From Ilumatobacteraceae bacterium (GTDB taxonomy: Bacteria; Actinomycetota; Acidimicrobiia; Acidimicrobiales; Ilumatobacteraceae), in assembly GCA_007117775.1 (NCBI GenBank), contig SKFX01000024.1, forward strand, positions 1-9,743: a stretch of DNA of 9,743 nucleotides. The letters run 5' to 3'. Positions 6,621 through 9,743 of this stretch are shown here, one piece after another (within the stretch, counting starts at the first letter, position 1; the number at the start of each line of letters is the position of its first letter). The position numbers and the translations under genes are program-made. The notes below the pieces were generated by a model that searched no databases, was not told the origin of the DNA, and was given only the letters and a program-made list of their open reading frames with translations.

Positions 6621-7628
6621 ATGAGCGCATCGCCGGACCCCGGACTCGGATGGACCGATGCATTGCAACGCGCCTGGGAGGCGATCGGGGCACCGGGACG
6701 ACCCGGTCGTGTCGGCCGCCTCGACCGCGGCTGGAGCACGGTGCTGTTCGTCGCCGATGACGCAGCCGGCGCCGAACAGCACCGGGTCCGCAATCTCGGC
6801 ATGGACGTCGCCGTGGGGGATTGGGTCATCGATGATGGTGAGCGCATCACCGCCGTGGTGGAGCGCCAGAGCGCGTTCGTGCGTCGGGCGTCATTCGAAG
6901 GGGCGCGCTTCGAGGCCCATACGCTGGCAGCCAATATCGACGTCGTCGCGTTGGTGCATGCATTCGGGTCGCCACCCAATCCGCGCCGCCTCGAGCGCGA
7001 GCTGGTCCTCGGTTTCGACTCGGGTGCCCAGCCGGTGGTGGTGCTGACCAAGGCAGACCTCATCGAGGACGATCTCGAGACCACGACCACCGAGGTGCTC
7101 GCCGAAGTGGCGATCGATGTCCCACTCGTGATCACGTCTGCCGTCGATGGCACCGGCATGGATCATCTGCGCGATCTGGTGTCGGGCCACCGCACCCTCG
7201 CGTTCTTGGGCGCAAGTGGTGTGGGCAAGTCCACGTTGATCAACGCGCTCGTCGGAGATGAGGTGCAGGCGACTCGCGAGGTCCGCGAGCACGACCAGCG
7301 CGGCCGGCATACCACGGTTGCCGCCGAGCTGTTGCGCCTCGGCGACGATGGCTGGTTGCTCGACACCCCCGGCGTGCGTGCCCTCAGTCTGTGGTTGTCC
7401 GGCCAGGGGATCGAACGCGCCTTCGCCGACGTATTCGAGTTGATGGACCACTGCCGGTTCCGCGACTGCAAGCATGATCGCGAACCCGAGTGTGCGGTCC
7501 GCGCCGCCGTCGACTCGGGCGCGCTGGCCGCCCAGCGCTGGCGCAGCCTCGAGCGGCTCGTGGCCGAGGAGGCCGAACTCGAGATCGAGCAGGCCGACTT
7601 CATCCGTCGCGGCGATCGCCGTCGTTGA
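6621..7628 (+). CDS. rsgA: Small ribosomal subunit biogenesis GTPase RsgA
   Basis: RsgA is a circularly permuted GTPase that binds the maturing 30S subunit and checks its late assembly, using ribosome-stimulated GTP hydrolysis. The 335-residue product shows the permuted motif order: G4 TKAD (143-146), G5 region ITSA, then the P-loop GASGVGKST (197-205) and G3 DTPG (248-251). An OB-fold-like N-terminal domain (about 30-90) precedes these. The C-terminal zinc knuckle is intact, with C278, C283, H285 and C291 in the C-x4-C-x-H-x5-C pattern of the family. A basic end (RRGDRRR) closes the protein. A conserved GRHTT segment after the P-loop (about residues 229-233) agrees with the RsgA switch region. 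The ATG at 6621 lacks a Shine-Dalgarno but has a TANNNT hexamer nine bases upstream. Gene order with mmpL and a dehydrogenase suggests no shared pathway. Confidence 0.95.
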   Translation: MSASPDPGLGWTDALQRAWEAIGAPGRPGRVGRLDRGWSTVLFVADDAAGAEQHRVRNLGMDVAVGDWVIDDGERITAVVERQSAFVRRASFEGARFEAHTLAANIDVVALVHAFGSPPNPRRLERELVLGFDSGAQPVVVLTKADLIEDDLETTTTEVLAEVAIDVPLVITSAVDGTGMDHLRDLVSGHRTLAFLGASGVGKSTLINALVGDEVQATREVREHDQRGRHTTVAAELLRLGDDGWLLDTPGVRALSLWLSGQGIERAFADVFELMDHCRFRDCKHDREPECAVRAAVDSGALAAQRWRSLERLVAEEAELEIEQADFIRRGDRRR

Positions 7629-7720
7629 CGACCCGCAGTATGCGCGACCGGTGTGGACCTCGAGCACATCTGGGTCGCTGCACTGAGAGTTTGGATACCA
7701 GCCTCCACTAGGTTCGAGAC
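7629..7720 (+). promoter_or_regulatory. rsgA-dehydrogenase spacer with candidate leaderless promoter
   Basis: This 92-bp gap has no obvious terminator. Near its end, TAGGTT (7709-7714) fits TANNNT and lies exactly six bases before the ATG at 7721, so transcription would begin on the A of the start codon. No purine-rich ribosome site is well placed (nearest AGG is within the -10 itself). The -35 area around 7686-7692 (GAGAGTT) is poor. Confidence 0.45.
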
Positions 7721-8980
7721 ATGGACTTCGCCTTCTCGGATCGCTGCAACGAATACCGCGACAAGCTGCTCGAGTTCATGGAGGAGTGGATCTACCCGAA
7801 CGAGTCGGTCCACGACGCCCAGATCGAGGAGTCCGGTGATCCGCACTTCTACCCACCGATCATGGACACCTTGAAGGCTGAGGCCAAACAGCGCGGTCTG
7901 TGGAACCTGTTCCTGCCGCATTCGGGTTGGTGGGGTGACGGGTTCAGCAACCTCGACTACGCGCCACTGGCTGAGATCATGGGTCGGTCGCCGATCGCAT
8001 CGGAGGCCTGCAACTGCTCGGCTCCCGATACCGGCAATATGGAGGTGCTGACGATGTTCGGCACCGCAGAACAACAAGAGCAGTGGTTGCGCCCGCTCCT
8101 CGACGGCGAGATCCGCTCGGCCTTCGCCATGACCGAACCCGATGTCGCATCGTCTGATGCCCGCAACATCTCGCTGTCGATCGAGCGCGATGGCGATGAA
8201 TATGTGCTCAACGGGCGCAAATGGTGGACCTCGAACGCGTTCCACAAGCACACCAAGATCCTGATCGTGATGGGCAAGACCGATCCTGACGGCCCCCCAC
8301 ATCAGCAGCAGAGCCAGATCCTGGTCCCGGTGGGGACCCCGGGATTGACCTTCAAGCGCAACCTGAAGGTGTTCGGTTACACCGATAATGAGGGACACGC
8401 CGAGACGATCTTCGACAATGTCCGCGTCCCGGCATCCAACCTGATCGCGAACGAGGGCGATGGGTTCATGATCAGCCAGGCTCGACTCGGGCCGGGCCGG
8501 ATCCATCACTGCATGCGCACCATCGGTGCCGCCGAGCGGGCACTCGAATTGATGTGCCAGCGGGTGCTCGAGCGTGAGACCTTCGGCCGGCGTGTCGCCG
8601 AGCGGTCCAATGTCCAGGACTGGATCGCCGAGGCCCGGATCGAACTCGAGATGATTCGATTGTTGACGCTCAAGACCGCCTGGCTGATGGACACCGTCGG
8701 CAACAAGGGGGCGCGTATGGAGATCGCTGCGATCAAGGTGGCAGCACCGAATGTGGCGCTCAAGATCATCGACCGTGCCATCCAGGCCCATGGCGGTGGC
8801 GGTGTCAGCCAGGACTTCCCGCTGGCGGGGATGTACGCCGGGATCCGTTCACTACGACTCGCCGATGGCCCCGATGAGGTCCACAAGATGACGCTCGCGC
8901 GCGCCGAGTTGCGCAAATACGACCCCGAGTTCCGCACCGATGGCGGGTCATCGATCGCCCCGGGAGGGGGACGCGGCTGA
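7721..8980 (+). CDS. Acyl-CoA dehydrogenase, ACAD10/ACAD11-like subgroup
   Basis: This 419-residue cytoplasmic flavoenzyme should oxidise an acyl-CoA at the alpha-beta carbons and pass electrons to electron-transfer flavoprotein. Seen directly: an N-terminal helical domain (1-130), the FAD-contacting FAMTEPDVASSD (135-146) and WWTSNA (168-173) motifs of the middle beta domain, and the C-terminal helical domain with QAHGGGGVS (355-363). The segments GPGRIHHCMR (257-266) and RLADGPDEVH (379-388) are signatures I associate with ACAD10/ACAD11 and bacterial FadE2-like proteins, not with short or medium-chain dehydrogenases. In the latter motif Asp382 takes the place of the classical catalytic Glu (YEGT in MCAD). 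Human ACAD11-type enzymes act on 4-hydroxyacyl-CoA-derived substrates; whether this one does is inference. A Gly/Ser-rich tail (408-419) ends at a stop that abuts the next gene. The ATG at 7721 matches the family start. Confidence 0.92.
   Translation: MDFAFSDRCNEYRDKLLEFMEEWIYPNESVHDAQIEESGDPHFYPPIMDTLKAEAKQRGLWNLFLPHSGWWGDGFSNLDYAPLAEIMGRSPIASEACNCSAPDTGNMEVLTMFGTAEQQEQWLRPLLDGEIRSAFAMTEPDVASSDARNISLSIERDGDEYVLNGRKWWTSNAFHKHTKILIVMGKTDPDGPPHQQQSQILVPVGTPGLTFKRNLKVFGYTDNEGHAETIFDNVRVPASNLIANEGDGFMISQARLGPGRIHHCMRTIGAAERALELMCQRVLERETFGRRVAERSNVQDWIAEARIELEMIRLLTLKTAWLMDTVGNKGARMEIAAIKVAAPNVALKIIDRAIQAHGGGGVSQDFPLAGMYAGIRSLRLADGPDEVHKMTLARAELRKYDPEFRTDGGSSIAPGGGRG
8962..8970 (+). promoter_or_regulatory. 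Strong Shine-Dalgarno of the DUF427 gene inside the dehydrogenase 3' end
   Basis: GGGAGGGGG lies ten bases before the ATG at 8981 and is the richest ribosome site in the window. It is embedded in codons of the Gly-rich dehydrogenase tail. With TGA directly followed by ATG, it points to translational coupling. Confidence 0.65.
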
Positions 8981-9472
8981 ATGGCCGAGATCGCAGAGAA
9001 CGGCAAAGCGATCGAGTCGGTCTGGGACTATCCGCGGCCCCCGCGTCTCGAGCAGGTCGAATGGCGGATCAGAGTGGTTCACGGTGGCGCGACGATCGTC
9101 GACGCGCCCCGGGTGCAGCGCGTCCTCGAGACCTCCCAGCCCCCGGCCTACTACGTCGATGAGGAGTTCATCGACATGTCGTTCCTGCGTCCGAGCGAGC
9201 GTCAGACATTCTGCGAGTGGAAGGGGGTCGCCACCTACGCCGATGTCGTCGTCGGCGACGCCATCGCGACCGCAGCGGCATGGACCTACCGCGATCCGAC
9301 ACCGTCATTCGTCGAGATCGTCGGCCACTGGGCGTTCTATGCCCAGTCACTCGATGAGTGCTGGGTGGACGACGAACGGGTGGTTCCCAATGACGGCATG
9401 TTCTACGGCGGTTGGATCACTGCCAATGTGACCGGGCCGTTCAAGGGCGCACCCGGTACGTCGCACTGGTGA
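8981..9472 (+). CDS. DUF427 domain-containing protein
   Basis: The 163-residue protein matches my recollection of DUF427 (Pfam NTP_transf_9, a beta-rich single-domain family of unsettled function). Characteristic pieces in order are ESVWDYPRPPRLE (12-24), RVLETSQPPAYY (47-58), the very conserved CEWKG (78-82), AWTYRDPTPSF (100-110), GHWAFY (115-120), and the C-terminal FYGGWIT and GPFKG-PGT (141-160). Length is normal and no signal peptide or membrane segment is present. It begins on the base after the dehydrogenase TGA, with a strong Shine-Dalgarno inside that gene, so the two are almost certainly one operon. The family has no firmly known reaction, and the old nucleotidyltransferase name should not be taken as function. 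A link to acyl-CoA metabolism is suggested only by this coupling. Confidence 0.9.
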   Translation: MAEIAENGKAIESVWDYPRPPRLEQVEWRIRVVHGGATIVDAPRVQRVLETSQPPAYYVDEEFIDMSFLRPSERQTFCEWKGVATYADVVVGDAIATAAAWTYRDPTPSFVEIVGHWAFYAQSLDECWVDDERVVPNDGMFYGGWITANVTGPFKGAPGTSHW

Positions 9473-9491
9473 GGGCGCCATTCTCGCCGGA

Positions 9492-9743
9492 TCAGAGGCG
9501 ACCGGTGCGATGCACGGCATCGATGCGCATCTGCAGTTCCTGGCGTCGCCGATTGACCACATTGGCGGCCTCGGTGATCGTCGTCGGGTCAGCACTGGTG
9601 CGGATGTTGGTGGCGGTGTCGAGTGCGGTCTCGAGCGCGGCGACCGCGCCGGCGAGCTCAGGCCATCCCGATCCGGGATTGTGGGCGCCGAGTTCCTGTG
9701 CGGTGCGCTGCATCAATTCCACCCGCGGCCGCTCCACCAGCCA
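9492..9743 (-). CDS. Hypothetical protein, C-terminal part, truncated by the window edge
   Basis: I do not recognise this protein. The - strand frame is open from the window edge to a TGA at 9492-9494 and codes for 83 residues. They are Ala, Arg, Glu and Thr-rich, with no cysteine and few aromatics, and look mainly helical (for example WPELAGAVAALETALDTA and EAANVVNRRRQELQMRIDAV). A GTG at 9737 could be a start, but the frame continues upstream to the edge (Trp-Leu before it), so the N terminus is probably outside. It converges on the DUF427 gene with 19 bp between stops. Absence of stops, G/C-rich third positions and the tight convergent packing support a real gene; function unknown. Confidence 0.55.
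   Translation of the reverse strand, partial: WLVERPRVELMQRTAQELGAHNPGSGWPELAGAVAALETALDTATNIRTSADPTTITEAANVVNRRRQELQMRIDAVHRTGRL

Noticed and set aside
7163..8791. Very long open frame (542 codons) on the - strand opposite rsgA and the dehydrogenase
   Set aside because: It is antisense to two well-supported genes, its translation is a low-quality mix rich in Arg, His, Gln and Asp with no family motif, and long antisense frames are expected opposite codons with G/C third positions.
9473..9491. GGCG...CGCC dyad in the gap after DUF427
   Set aside because: A four-base stem with a seven-base loop and no T-run is too weak to call a terminator.
1..9743. Possible defence system, mobile element, CRISPR array or biosynthetic cluster
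   Set aside because: No transposase, integrase, Cas, nuclease-toxin, NRPS/PKS or phage motif, and no spaced direct repeats, were seen; the only tandem repeat is coding (TopA tail).

Overview
This is a GC-rich, densely coded bacterial chromosome segment, most likely from Actinomycetota and plausibly from the class Acidimicrobiia. The evidence is the strong G/C third-position bias, a type I topoisomerase that lacks zinc-finger cysteines and ends in a lysine/alanine tail, a DevS/NarL-type histidine kinase, a TetR/MMPL divergent pair, a DUF427 protein, and apparent leaderless promoters of the TANNNT type. The class-level assignment is inference. I see no rRNA, tRNA, CRISPR array, insertion sequence or phage gene, so the region reads as ordinary chromosome.

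Layout. Positions 1-582 (+) hold the 3' end of a sensor histidine kinase. It converges on topA (599-3346, -) with only 16 bp between the stop codons. Upstream of topA on the same strand lies a TetR-family regulator (3428-4009, -). This is divergent from an MMPL/RND-family membrane transporter (4207-6582, +). Then come rsgA (6621-7628, +), an ACAD10/11-type acyl-CoA dehydrogenase (7721-8980, +), and a DUF427 protein (8981-9472, +) that starts on the base after the dehydrogenase stop codon. The 3' end of an unrecognised gene enters from the right edge on the - strand (9492-9743).

The most interesting structure is the tetR/mmpL divergent region. It holds two copies of the inverted repeat CGCTAC-N6-GTAGCG. 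One (4009-4026) lies across the tetR start and a candidate -10. The other (4131-4148, a perfect 18-bp palindrome) overlaps a candidate -10 of the transporter. The simplest reading is a self-contained module in which the TetR protein represses both itself and the efflux/export pump.

A second theme is mixed translation initiation. The transporter, the DUF427 gene and topA have recognisable Shine-Dalgarno sequences. tetR, rsgA and the acyl-CoA dehydrogenase have none, but each has a TANNNT hexamer 6-9 bases before its start codon, as expected for leaderless mRNAs. Apart from the tetR-mmpL and dehydrogenase-DUF427 pairs, the neighbours look functionally unrelated (DNA topology, ribosome assembly, lipid metabolism). 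All functions are inferred from sequence motifs read by eye.
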